Assembly: GCA_964572725.1 (NCBI GenBank)
Contig: CAZNFW010000006.1
Location: 1 to 64,000 of the forward strand
Origin: Rosettibacter sp964572725
GTDB lineage: Bacteria > Bacteroidota > Ignavibacteria > Ignavibacteriales > Melioribacteraceae
Reading direction: 5' to 3'
DNA: 64,000 nucleotides
Shown here: positions 45,787 to 54,963 of the stretch, one piece after another
How the letters are laid out: every line of letters starts with the position of its first letter
How positions within the stretch are numbered: position 1 is the stretch's first letter
Program-made: the position numbers and the translations under genes
The notes under the pieces: model-generated
What the model was told of the DNA's origin: nothing
What the model saw: only the letters and a program-made list of their open reading frames with translations
Databases searched by the model: none

Positions 45787-45808
45787 TCTAACCGGATAAA
45801 TTATTTTT

Positions 45809-46540
45809 TCAACTTACAATTTCACCAAAGTTATCTTCATATTTTTTTAATTCTTCTATAGGATGAGGTGAAATTGCAAAACAATAAAGCGGATAAAGTT
45901 GAGAAATCATTTTAATTGTTTCCAAAATTATTTCATCGGAAAAAAGAACTTTATCCGCTATCTTTTTATTTTTTTCAAGAAGTATCAGCTCAATATTTTC
46001 TAACAAAGAGAGATGTTTTTTTGAATTAAATTTTCTTACAATTAATTCTGAGTTATTCTCAAGGTCTGATAGTGAATAATTATCATCAATTTTATATTTG
46101 CCACATACCTCAATTATTTCTTTCGCATACTTTGAAAGATTTTGATTAAAGTATAAGTTATTCCTCTTCTTCTTGTTAATAAACATACCCATTGCAAAAT
46201 TGCTAGAATCAAAATAAAGATAAAATTCGCTGTCTAATTTAAATCTTCCAAAATGAATTAATAAAAAAGTTCTATAAGGTTCGCCTCTGTTAAATCTCAT
46301 GTCTTTATTGAGCCTCATAATAGTTTCATTAAATTTAGGTTCAGAACGGATTGCTGGATTAAGTCTGTTTAAGAAAGGAGACATTTCTGAAATAAAAGCT
46401 TTTGCAGGCTCAATCAAATATTTTTGATAACGATTTTTGTTGCGGTGAAACCATTCTACATTATTATTCTTTTCTAAATCCTTAAAGAATTGAAAAATTT
46501 CCTTACTAAATCCTGTAAATTTATTTTTAAATTCTTTCAA
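45809..46540 (-). CDS. DUF2461-like protein
   Basis: The 243-residue protein has the pattern of DUF2461: an N-terminal LEKNNNVEWFHRNKNRYQK, then RLNKDMRFNRGEPYRTF. Its function is unknown. It overlaps the barrel gene by four bases (ATGA), so the two are co-transcribed. Confidence 0.75.
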   Translation of the reverse strand: MKEFKNKFTGFSKEIFQFFKDLEKNNNVEWFHRNKNRYQKYLIEPAKAFISEMSPFLNRLNPAIRSEPKFNETIMRLNKDMRFNRGEPYRTFLLIHFGRFKLDSEFYLYFDSSNFAMGMFINKKKRNNLYFNQNLSKYAKEIIEVCGKYKIDDNYSLSDLENNSELIVRKFNSKKHLSLLENIELILLEKNKKIADKVLFSDEIILETIKMISQLYPLYCFAISPHPIEELKKYEDNFGEIVS

Positions 46541-47178
46541 TACATTATTCCAAGATTAAGTGTTAAATAAAAATGTCCTAAATTTTTTCGGAATTTATTT
46601 GTCATATTTTCCACACCTTTGTCAAATAAATGAATATAGTAATATCTTACATTTACTCCAGCCAAATTTCGTTTACTTATTCCAAAATTAGCTCCAATTC
46701 CAATATAACCACCAACAGCATAATGCATTTTTGCTTTACCAAAAGCTGAAAAGAATTCCTCATTATAAGGTGTTGTAACAACAAATGTGGGTCCAATTCC
46801 TCCATTGATATATGGACGAAGATTATCACTTAAAACTTTGTAAAATAATCTGTACTGCAAACCAAAGTTTAATGGGATAAGAAAAACCCTGTTTTCTTTT
46901 CCTAACACAAATGTATTACCATACCAATCTACATACTCAACTTCTCTTTCATCTTTTGATTCAGAAAAAGAAATATCAGCAAAACCTGTAATTACGGGCG
47001 TAAAATTTTTATGTAAAAAAGCACCCAATCCAAAACCACCTTCGCCAAACATTAAATCGACACCCCAGCTGTTTTCTGGAAAAACTTCAGGTTGTTTTTC
47101 CGGTGCTAATTCCCCAATTCTTTGTGCAGTAATATTAATTGTAAAAATCACCGTTAGCAAAAAAACTAATCGTTTCAT
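46537..47178 (-). CDS. Outer-membrane beta-barrel protein
   Basis: The 213-residue protein has a signal peptide (MKRLVFLLTVIFTINITAQ) and alternating strands with aromatic ends (YRLFYKVL, HFYLTLNLGIMY) typical of an eight-stranded barrel. No specific role is visible. Confidence 0.75.
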   Translation of the reverse strand: MKRLVFLLTVIFTINITAQRIGELAPEKQPEVFPENSWGVDLMFGEGGFGLGAFLHKNFTPVITGFADISFSESKDEREVEYVDWYGNTFVLGKENRVFLIPLNFGLQYRLFYKVLSDNLRPYINGGIGPTFVVTTPYNEEFFSAFGKAKMHYAVGGYIGIGANFGISKRNLAGVNVRYYYIHLFDKGVENMTNKFRKNLGHFYLTLNLGIMY

Positions 47179-47290
47179 ATTTGCTTTCCTTCTACTAAAC
47201 TTGTTATTAAAATTATATTTTATATATTAAAAATCAACAAAGTAATAACATTTACAAACTTCTTACAATTAAAAAATATAAAGGTTCTTT

Positions 47291-47785
47291 ATGGCTGTAA
47301 ATCTTGAATTAAAAATTAAAATCAATTCACCCAAAGATTACGAGAAAAAGCTGAAATTAAAAGGTGCAAAATTTATTGGTACTATAAAACAAAAAGATGT
47401 TTACTATAAATATACTAGTGGATTATTGAAGTTAAGAAAAGAAAAAAACAATTTTTATTTAATAAAATATTTAAGAGATGAAACGAGAAAAAGATGGAGC
47501 AGTTATGAAATACTCGAACTTAAGGGGAATAATCCTGAAAAATATCTTTCTGAAATACTTAAAACAGAATGCATAGTTGAAAAATCAAGAAAGCTTTACA
47601 TTTATGGAAATACTCGAATTCATCTGGACAATGTTAAAAATCTTGGGTGGTTTTTAGAATTAGAATCTGTTGTTGTAAAAAATAAAAAATCAGCATCAAA
47701 AGAATTTCACGAAGTTGTAAGTTTTCTTGACATAGATTTATCAAAGCAAATAAGAAAATCTTATAAGAATTTATTGTCAAAATGA
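47291..47785 (+). CDS. CYTH-domain phosphohydrolase/cyclase-like protein
   Basis: The 164-residue protein has the CYTH pattern: an N-terminal LELKIKI (ExKxK type), KQKDVYYK, LKLRKEKNNFYLIKYLRDE and WFLELESVV. Such proteins form a tunnel for triphosphates (class IV cyclase, thiamine triphosphatase or polyphosphatase). Its stop shares ATGA with the next gene. Confidence 0.75.
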   Translation: MAVNLELKIKINSPKDYEKKLKLKGAKFIGTIKQKDVYYKYTSGLLKLRKEKNNFYLIKYLRDETRKRWSSYEILELKGNNPEKYLSEILKTECIVEKSRKLYIYGNTRIHLDNVKNLGWFLELESVVVKNKKSASKEFHEVVSFLDIDLSKQIRKSYKNLLSK

Positions 47786-50700
47786 TATTAACAAAATCAA
47801 ATATCGAAAAAGTAGATTTAGATTTTTTAATTAATGAAAAAATAAAAAACAACAAAGTAAATGAATTACTGTTAATTGTTCCCACAAATCGTAAAGTCAG
47901 AAATCTTAAAAAAGATATAATTTCATTAATGCCAAATCGAGCTGCTATTGAATTAAATGTAGAAACATTTGGCACAATATCAACAAAAATTTTAAGCTGG
48001 GTCAGACCATTCAAACAACTAAGTGAAGCTGCATCAATTATATTTATCAAACAAAGTTTTGAAGAAATTAGACCAAGATATTTTTCGGTTTATAAAAATG
48101 AAATTCCATTTGGAACACTTGACAGAATTAAAAATATTATTTCAGAATACAAAAGACACGGTATTACTCCTGAACATTTAAGAGAAGAAGCTGAAAAACT
48201 TGAACGCTCAGAAAAATTGAAAGCTCTGGATATTGCAGATATTTATGAAAAATATCTGAACAAATGTTACAGTACAAATGCTTTTGAAATTGGGGATGTT
48301 TACAAACTCTTATTAGAATTAAAAGATGAAAAATTGGAAAAAAGTTTTTCATCAAATTATCCAGAAGTAAATTTAATTGTAATAAATGGTTTTAATGAAT
48401 TTACAGGGCCAGAAATAAAAATTATTAACAATTTTTCACTAATAAAAGGAACTGATTTATTTATAAATTTTGATTACAACAAAAAAAATAAATCCATTTT
48501 TTCTCATCTTGGCAATTGCTTTAATCAATTGCAGGATTGCGGTTTCAAAATAACAAAAGATACAACAGAAGCAAATTTATCTAAATTCAGAAAAATCATA
48601 AGAAATGAATTATTCAGTTTTAACGAGAAAAAAAATAAATACAACTATAAAGACTGTATTTATAAGTTTTCAGCATTTGACAGAGAAAGTGAAGTTGAAT
48701 TTATATCAAAACTAATAAAAAACTTTATAATTAATGAAAAAGTTGAACCTGATAAAATTTGTGTTGCATTTAATCTAATTCAAAATTACTCTCCAATAGT
48801 AAGAGACATATTTGCAAAAAATGGAATTCCTTTTAATCTTACGGATAGAATATCGCTTGACAATTCTAATCCAGTTAAAGCAATTATTAATTTTCTGGAA
48901 ATAGCCGAGAATGAATATTATTATCAAAATATATTTCGAGCATTAAGCAGCGGATACATAAATACAAACAACATTGACTTATTTAATCTTTATAAAGTTT
49001 CATCTGAATTAAAAATTGTATCTGGAAAAGAAAACTGGATTAACATTATCAATGAATCAATTGCAAATATTAAACTCAACAATGAAGAAGATAACGAAGA
49101 AAAAGAAGATAAAATTTTATCATATCAAAAAGCGTTAAGCGATATAAAATCAATTATAGAATCATTAACTCCTTTCGAGGGAAAACAAACAATAAGACAA
49201 TTCAAAGAAAATCTTTTTGATTTGGTCAACAAATCATTTTTGCCATACAAATTGCTTTCAATCAAACATAATCAGGAAGAAAATATTCGTGGATTCAACA
49301 AGTTCATCGAAACAATAAGTGAAATTTTCGATTTACTTGAAGAAGAAAAAGGTACTGATGCACAATATGGAATACACTTTTTTATGGACCAATTAAGAAC
49401 TTCATGCAGCTGGGCAAGATTTAATGTAAAAGAAAAATCAAATTACGGAGTATTGATTACAAATCTTGAAGAAATACGTGGATTACAATTCGATTATTTA
49501 TTTATAGGGGGATTATGTGATGGTGATTTACCCACAAGATATAATCCCGAAATATTTTCATCGGGAAAATTCCGCAAGCAGGCTTTTGTTCATCAAACTG
49601 AGGAAAGAAATCTTTTCTATCAGGCTTTAAATTGCTGGAATAAAAAATTATACCTCAGTTATCCCTTGTCTGAAAGTGGAAAAGAAACCGTTGTTTCAAC
49701 CTTCCTGAAAGAATTTGAAAAAATCTTTCTAATCTCTGAAATAGAGAATGAACTTTTTAATAAAGTAACCTCAATGGAAGAATTATATATTTATTCAGGA
49801 ATAAATTACGATAACACAGAATTACTCCGTTCTTTTAATTTAAATGCACAGCAATTAGTAAATTCGATTAAAATAGAAAAACAACGTGAAGAGAATATTT
49901 TTTCTGAGTCTAATTTTAATGGGATTCTGCTAAGTGATGATAATCTTGAAGAATCTATAAATATAAAACAAAAACTGAATTCATTAATTGAAAAACAATA
50001 TTCTATATCCCAGCTTGAGACTTATGCAAAATGTCCATTCAAATTTTTTATAGAAAGAATTATAGGAATCAAAATTATTGAAGAACCCACTGAAGATATT
50101 GAAGCAATTGAATTAGGCAGAATACTTCATTCTATTCTTTATGAATTCTATACAAAAATAATTGAAGAAAAAATTGACTTAAGAAATGGTGATAAAAAAA
50201 TTTTAGAAAAAGCAAAAGAAATAATACTTGAAATTGCCGAGAAAAAAATATCAAATTCATTTTTCAAAGCGCCATTAACATTTTATGAAAAAGAGAAACT
50301 AACAGGAATTGATAACAATTTTGATAATTCAATATTAGGAAAATTCATAAAATATGAATCTGAAATAAAAGATGACTACGAACCAATGTTTTTTGAGGTA
50401 CAATTTGGGACATTAAAAGAAGAGGAATCAGATAAAACAATTAGCAGCTCAGAACCAATTCAAATTGATGGCTTAAAACTTCGCGGTAAAATTGATAGAA
50501 TTGAGTTATCAAAAAAAGATGATACTTTTAATATTGTAGATTATAAGTTGAGCGGAAATAAACCGACTTTAAAAGAACTGAAAAACGGTTTGTCGCTGCA
50601 GCTACCAGTTTATATGTATGCTGCTAAAAATCTTCTTGAAAAAAAATATAACAGGAAATTCAGTCCAAACGAAATGATTATTTACTCGTTGAAATATTCT

Positions 50701-50922
50701 AAAGAAGATTTTGGGAAACAAAAAATTTCATTATCAAAAAGAAACGATAATGAAATTAAAAGTCTTGATGAACTAATAAGCAATACAATAAATCATATAA
50801 AGAATTATGTAAAATTAATTTCTCAAGGGAAATTTAATTTATCTCCACATAACGACAGAGAAAAAATTATTTGCAGGTATTGTCAATTCAAATCTGTATG
50901 CAGAATACAAACAACAATTTGA
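47782..50922 (+). CDS. AddB-like PD-(D/E)XK nuclease family protein
   Basis: The 1046-residue protein resembles AddB of the AddAB recombination nuclease. An inactive helicase-like region fills the N-terminal two-thirds. The nuclease domain at the C-terminus has an LGRILHSILYEFY stretch, KIDRIE and NIVDYKLSG (Asp920, Lys922). Iron-sulfur ligands are Cys751 (KCPF) and Cys1031, 1034, 1040 (CRYCQFKSVC). An AddA partner is not in the window. Confidence 0.8.
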   Translation: MILTKSNIEKVDLDFLINEKIKNNKVNELLLIVPTNRKVRNLKKDIISLMPNRAAIELNVETFGTISTKILSWVRPFKQLSEAASIIFIKQSFEEIRPRYFSVYKNEIPFGTLDRIKNIISEYKRHGITPEHLREEAEKLERSEKLKALDIADIYEKYLNKCYSTNAFEIGDVYKLLLELKDEKLEKSFSSNYPEVNLIVINGFNEFTGPEIKIINNFSLIKGTDLFINFDYNKKNKSIFSHLGNCFNQLQDCGFKITKDTTEANLSKFRKIIRNELFSFNEKKNKYNYKDCIYKFSAFDRESEVEFISKLIKNFIINEKVEPDKICVAFNLIQNYSPIVRDIFAKNGIPFNLTDRISLDNSNPVKAIINFLEIAENEYYYQNIFRALSSGYINTNNIDLFNLYKVSSELKIVSGKENWINIINESIANIKLNNEEDNEEKEDKILSYQKALSDIKSIIESLTPFEGKQTIRQFKENLFDLVNKSFLPYKLLSIKHNQEENIRGFNKFIETISEIFDLLEEEKGTDAQYGIHFFMDQLRTSCSWARFNVKEKSNYGVLITNLEEIRGLQFDYLFIGGLCDGDLPTRYNPEIFSSGKFRKQAFVHQTEERNLFYQALNCWNKKLYLSYPLSESGKETVVSTFLKEFEKIFLISEIENELFNKVTSMEELYIYSGINYDNTELLRSFNLNAQQLVNSIKIEKQREENIFSESNFNGILLSDDNLEESINIKQKLNSLIEKQYSISQLETYAKCPFKFFIERIIGIKIIEEPTEDIEAIELGRILHSILYEFYTKIIEEKIDLRNGDKKILEKAKEIILEIAEKKISNSFFKAPLTFYEKEKLTGIDNNFDNSILGKFIKYESEIKDDYEPMFFEVQFGTLKEEESDKTISSSEPIQIDGLKLRGKIDRIELSKKDDTFNIVDYKLSGNKPTLKELKNGLSLQLPVYMYAAKNLLEKKYNRKFSPNEMIIYSLKYSKEDFGKQKISLSKRNDNEIKSLDELISNTINHIKNYVKLISQGKFNLSPHNDREKIICRYCQFKSVCRIQTTI

Positions 50923-51019
50923 ATAAAAGTCAAGAATTAAGTTACAAGAAAAAGTGACTTGCTTGAAAACTACAATATGCTTTAATAATTTACGTATAAA
51001 ATTATAAAAACTTATTTTT

Positions 51020-51883
51020 ATGATGCTGGCACGCTTACTTGTTGTTATATCTCTTTTCTTATGCTACTTTCAGGCTTATAGGTACCGAAAACATGAAATG
51101 TTTATTTATTTTTTTATCCTTGCAGCTTCTGACCCCATTCTTATTATTAGAGCATTACTTTTAAATAACAATAATATCTGGAACTCATATTATACAGTAA
51201 TGACAGTGTTTTTAATATTTTCTCTTCCAAGATTGAACATAAAATACAAAATTGGAATTCTCTTTGGAGTAATTATTTATTTCTTATTAGACCCTCGTGA
51301 ATTAAGAATGTTTATGGTCTTTAATATCCTGCAGTTATTTATAATAGGATACTTTGTAAATGAGATAATAAGTGATATCTGGAATAAAAAAGAAATAAAG
51401 TATTATTTAATAATTCTTGTAATTTATAATGCTATTTTTGTTATCTCACGTTATATTTATTATACTGATATAACATTACACCTAAAGGTTTATAATTATA
51501 GACTAATGCTTGTTAATTTTCTTGTACTACTTAATACTATTCTAGGTCCTAAAAAAGGTTTTATATTAAAAAGCAAACTTATCGATAAATTTATTAGAAA
51601 AAGAAAAGTAATGGTATATGGCAGCACCGGCAATATTTATAGTGTTAATGATTTGAAAAAGTATGGTTTAACAGATAGAGAAATTGAGGTACTTAAACTT
51701 ATAAGCAGAGGTTATACTTCAAAAGAAATAGCCGAACAGCTGTGCCTATCCAAGAAAACAATTGATTACTATCGCAGCAATATCAAAGCAAAATTAAATC
51801 TTTCCAAAAAGTCCGAAATAATTCATTTTCTTAAAGAAAAGAACCTTTTCTTTGAGACAAATGAAATTTATAATGCTAAGTAG
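51020..51883 (+). CDS. LuxR-type regulator with membrane N-terminus
   Basis: About six to seven membrane segments occupy residues 1-185. A linker leads to a LuxR HTH (GLTDREIEVLKLISRGYTSKEIAEQLCLSKKTIDYYRSNIKAKL) at about 215-270. The membrane part may sense an unknown signal. The ATG is weakly supported; ATG 51023 is an alternative. Confidence 0.8.
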   Translation: MMLARLLVVISLFLCYFQAYRYRKHEMFIYFFILAASDPILIIRALLLNNNNIWNSYYTVMTVFLIFSLPRLNIKYKIGILFGVIIYFLLDPRELRMFMVFNILQLFIIGYFVNEIISDIWNKKEIKYYLIILVIYNAIFVISRYIYYTDITLHLKVYNYRLMLVNFLVLLNTILGPKKGFILKSKLIDKFIRKRKVMVYGSTGNIYSVNDLKKYGLTDREIEVLKLISRGYTSKEIAEQLCLSKKTIDYYRSNIKAKLNLSKKSEIIHFLKEKNLFFETNEIYNAK

Positions 51884-52142
51884 TCCTTTCGAATAAACTA
51901 TTCCTAATAGCTGTAAACATATGTCAAATCTTTAATGCCGATTTCAATTCAATTAGTATTTTTTTAGTATTTATTTTGATTTAATTAGTACTTTATCCCA
52001 ATGCGCAATTAATTTACAATAATTAATTTTGCATCCAAGTTTTGAGGGCACCAATTGACCGGTCGAAAGCTTTGCAAGTAGACCGGTCTTAGATTGGTTA
52101 ATAAAATAAGTCTATACTACTTTTAACTTACAATTATTAAAA
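51884..52142. other. Intergenic region with two GACCGGTC palindromes
   Basis: No gene is visible. Two exact 8-bp palindromes gaccggtc lie at 52057-52064 and 52081-52088, 24 bases apart, and could be a paired operator in front of the small membrane-protein gene. Confidence 0.5.
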
Positions 52143-52568
52143 TTGATTTATAAGTATATAAAACCTTTTAATATAACCACCTCAATACTTTACTGGTTAT
52201 TGATTATATTTTTACTATATCAGGGAATCTTCAATTTGATTTATCCTGAAAATTTCATTGAAAGAATTAAATTTTTCACACCTTTAATTGACAACATATT
52301 AGTAACACTTTTCGTAAACCTGCTACAAATTGCTATAGCACTTATGCTGATATTTAGATTACATTTAAAAGTATCCATTTATTGCGCTATAATTTTAACC
52401 AGTTTAATAAGCTTTATTTATTATTATAATTCTGTTGAAATTATACCTGTTATTGAACTTTTTCCGAAAATTATCATATTAAATCACGGAGATGTTATTG
52501 ATTCATTACTCAATATTCAATTCTTGATTATTGCTCTAATACTATCAAGAATTAAAAAGAGCAGCTAA
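52143..52568 (+). CDS. Small membrane protein, function unknown
   Basis: The 141-residue protein has about four membrane segments, resembling a DoxX-like layout, but no diagnostic motif. It starts at TTG; no ATG is available in frame and the ribosome site is poor. Its first segment is preceded by the palindrome pair. Co-regulation with the upstream LuxR protein is speculative. Confidence 0.55.
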   Translation: MIYKYIKPFNITTSILYWLLIIFLLYQGIFNLIYPENFIERIKFFTPLIDNILVTLFVNLLQIAIALMLIFRLHLKVSIYCAIILTSLISFIYYYNSVEIIPVIELFPKIIILNHGDVIDSLLNIQFLIIALILSRIKKSS

Positions 52569-52585
52569 CATTTTGATAACAAATT

Positions 52586-53227
52586 TTATCCCTTCATTAT
52601 TTTTACTATAAAATAAACAAAGCCAAAAATAATTAATAACAAGCCAGCCAATAAAATTTCCCATTCGTACTTTATAGGTGCAATTGAATTAATACGGGTT
52701 TGAAAGTCCCACATAAATGAAAACAAGATTAATGCAATTCCTATTATAGATACAATTATACTAAGCTTATTTATCTTTAACGAAAATCCCTTTTGCTGTA
52801 AATAAAAAGTTACAATAGAAAAGATTATCATACAGAGTGATACACCAACGGGTGCATAGACTGGTGCAACCCAGGGAACCGGAATTAAAAACAATATATC
52901 ATCTGTTAAAAAAGAGGAAGGCCAGTTCACAAAAATTTTAAGCCACACATAATAAAAAATATCCCATATGCCAAAAGCATAGATGAAGTAAAAAAATCTT
53001 TCTAAATATGATTTATCGCACAGATAAGCAATACAAAAGAGCATTATGATAGTTGAGAATTCTCTGGTAAGTTCTATCAACAATATATTATCAGAAATTA
53101 ACTTTAATGGAAAAGCAAAACCTTCTGGATAATAAAGCTCTCTTAGATAAACCACAACAGCAGCTTCTAAGTTTGCCATTGCAATTGAATAAATTCCAAG
53201 TAAAACAAACTTTACGAGTGATTTCAT
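52586..53227 (-). CDS. Multi-pass membrane protein, function unknown
   Basis: The 213-residue protein has about six membrane helices and no recognisable motif. A ggagag ribosome site precedes the ATG. It diverges from greA. Confidence 0.7.
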   Translation of the reverse strand: MKSLVKFVLLGIYSIAMANLEAAVVVYLRELYYPEGFAFPLKLISDNILLIELTREFSTIIMLFCIAYLCDKSYLERFFYFIYAFGIWDIFYYVWLKIFVNWPSSFLTDDILFLIPVPWVAPVYAPVGVSLCMIIFSIVTFYLQQKGFSLKINKLSIIVSIIGIALILFSFMWDFQTRINSIAPIKYEWEILLAGLLLIIFGFVYFIVKIMKG

Positions 53228-53287
53228 TATTGATACTCTCCATCAAATAATAGTTGAAAACTTCATATATAATTTTTATTTTTTCAA

Positions 53288-53317
53288 TGCCACTGCAACG
53301 CGGTGGCAATTTTTTTT
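53288..53317 (+). terminator. First terminator-like hairpin in the greA leader
   Basis: The stem tgccactgc/gcggtggca (53288-53308, with one G-U pair) has an aac loop and is followed by eight Ts (53310-53317). No plus-strand gene ends upstream, since the preceding gene is divergent, so it can only act on the greA transcript. Confidence 0.75.
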
Positions 53318-53326
53318 GATTTATTT

Positions 53327-53353
53327 AAAGCGAAATTTTATTTCGCTTTTTTT
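53327..53353 (+). terminator. Second terminator-like hairpin in the greA leader
   Basis: The stem aaagcgaaa/tttcgcttt (53327-53349) has a 5-base loop and continues into more Ts (to 53353). It ends about ten bases before the greA ribosome site, in tandem with the hairpin above. Confidence 0.7.
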
Positions 53354-53376
53354 AGCAACAAAAAAGGAGTAGTAAA

Positions 53377-53847
53377 GTGTCGAATTTTGTTTATCTAAGT
53401 AAAGAACGAATTAGAGAACTTGAAAAAGAATTAGCAGAACTAAAAAATAATGGCCGCAAAAAAATGGCAGAACGAATTGCAGAAGCAAGAGCTCACGGCG
53501 ACTTATCCGAAAATGCTGAATATGATGCCGCAAAAGAAGAACAGGGTTTACTCGAGTTAAAAATTAGTAAACTCGAAGACTTACTTTCAAGGGCCAGAGT
53601 TATAGATACTTCAAATATGCCAAAAGATCAGGCTCATATATTATCTAAAGTCAAAGTGAAAAATCTGAATAACAATAAAATATTTGAATATACTCTTGTT
53701 TCTCCTGAAGAAGCAGACTTGGAAAAAGGTAAAATCTCAATAACTTCACCTGTTGGACAAGCTTTAATGGGAGTAAAAGTTGGTCAAATTGTTGAAGCTA
53801 AAGTTCCAGCTGGCGTAATAAAATTTGAAGTACTCGGGATAGAGTAA
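53377..53847 (+). CDS. greA: Transcription elongation factor GreA
   Basis: The 156-residue protein has the N-terminal coiled coil with AEARAHGDLSENAEYDAAKEEQ, the basic and acidic tip residues, and the C-terminal FKBP-like fold ending GVIKFEVLGIE. It rescues stalled RNA polymerase by stimulating transcript cleavage. GTG start with aaggag seven bases upstream. Two terminator-like hairpins precede it, suggesting attenuation. Confidence 0.95.
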   Translation: MSNFVYLSKERIRELEKELAELKNNGRKKMAERIAEARAHGDLSENAEYDAAKEEQGLLELKISKLEDLLSRARVIDTSNMPKDQAHILSKVKVKNLNNNKIFEYTLVSPEEADLEKGKISITSPVGQALMGVKVGQIVEAKVPAGVIKFEVLGIE

Positions 53848-53848
53848 A

Positions 53849-54940
53849 TTGTTAGATGATTCTTACATACAAATAACATTAGAACTTGCAAAGAAAGGAA
53901 AAGGTAAAGTTAGTCCTACTCCTCTTGTAGGTGCTTTGCTTGTTAAGAACGATAAAATTATTGGAGCTGCTTATAGAAGTTCTCCAGATGAAATTAGTAC
54001 TGAACTTTTAGCAATAAAAAATTCCAAAGAAAATACCGAAGGTGCAACTCTTTATACAAATTTAGAACCCTGTACACTTTCAACAGATAAAGAGGATTGC
54101 ATTGAAGCAATCATAAAATCCAAAATAAAAAAAATTGTAATTGGAACATTAAATCCTCAACCTGAACATAATGGTCAGGCAGTAAAAAAATTTAAAAAAG
54201 CTGGTCTGGATGTTAAAACTGGATTGCTGGAAAAAGAATGCATTGACATAAATAAATTTTATTTCAAATACTGTACTAAATCACTGCCTTATGTTACTCT
54301 TAAAATGGCAATTACTATTGATGGCAAGATTGCTGATAGCAGCGGTAATTCAAAATGGTTAACTTCTGTTGAATCAAGAAGTCTGGTACACGAGCTCCGC
54401 TCTGAATATGATGCTGTTATGGTTGGATTTAACAGTGTAAAAATCGATAATCCTGAATTGACAGTAAGATTAGTTGAAGGAAGGAATCCAAAAAGAATTA
54501 TACTTGATACTAATCTTCAGTTGAGTCTTGATTCTAATCTTGTTAAAAAAAATTCTGATAAAAATTTTATTATTCTCACTTCCATAAAGAATAAAAATCG
54601 AAAAAGAAAATTAGATACATTTAAAAAGAAAGATATCGAAATTGTATTTGTTCCTGAAGAAAGAAATGGAAAACTTAATTTAGTTAAAGCTTTGTCAGTT
54701 CTCGCCGAAAAGAAAATTATTTCTGTTCTTGTCGAAGGGGGTAGTAAAGTATTTTCTAGTTTTATTAAACAAAAACTTGAAGACGAGATTTTAATTTTCT
54801 TATCACCAAAAATTTTGGGAAATGGATTGCCTCTTTGTTCAAATTTGGGAATTAAAAGTTTGTCGAAAGCAATTAATTATTCGATAAAAGAAGTCGACAA
54901 AATCGGCGATGATGCAATTATAAAATTTGTGAGAAGATAA
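53849..54940 (+). CDS. ribD: Riboflavin biosynthesis protein RibD, degenerate deaminase site
   Basis: The 363-residue protein is bifunctional in layout. The deaminase half has the zinc ligands Cys75 and Cys84 (LEPC...DC) and the catalytic Glu52. The motif that usually reads HAE reads STE, so the zinc-binding His at position 50 is replaced by Ser. The SHHGRTPP stretch is also lost. The reductase half looks intact (LKMAITIDGKIA, DAVMVGFNSVKIDNPELTVR, VEGGSKVFSSFI). TTG start one base after greA. It may be a reductase with little deaminase activity. Confidence 0.85.
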   Translation: MLDDSYIQITLELAKKGKGKVSPTPLVGALLVKNDKIIGAAYRSSPDEISTELLAIKNSKENTEGATLYTNLEPCTLSTDKEDCIEAIIKSKIKKIVIGTLNPQPEHNGQAVKKFKKAGLDVKTGLLEKECIDINKFYFKYCTKSLPYVTLKMAITIDGKIADSSGNSKWLTSVESRSLVHELRSEYDAVMVGFNSVKIDNPELTVRLVEGRNPKRIILDTNLQLSLDSNLVKKNSDKNFIILTSIKNKNRKRKLDTFKKKDIEIVFVPEERNGKLNLVKALSVLAEKKIISVLVEGGSKVFSSFIKQKLEDEILIFLSPKILGNGLPLCSNLGIKSLSKAINYSIKEVDKIGDDAIIKFVRR

Positions 54941-54963
54941 TATAATCGGGCATTCCTTCATAG

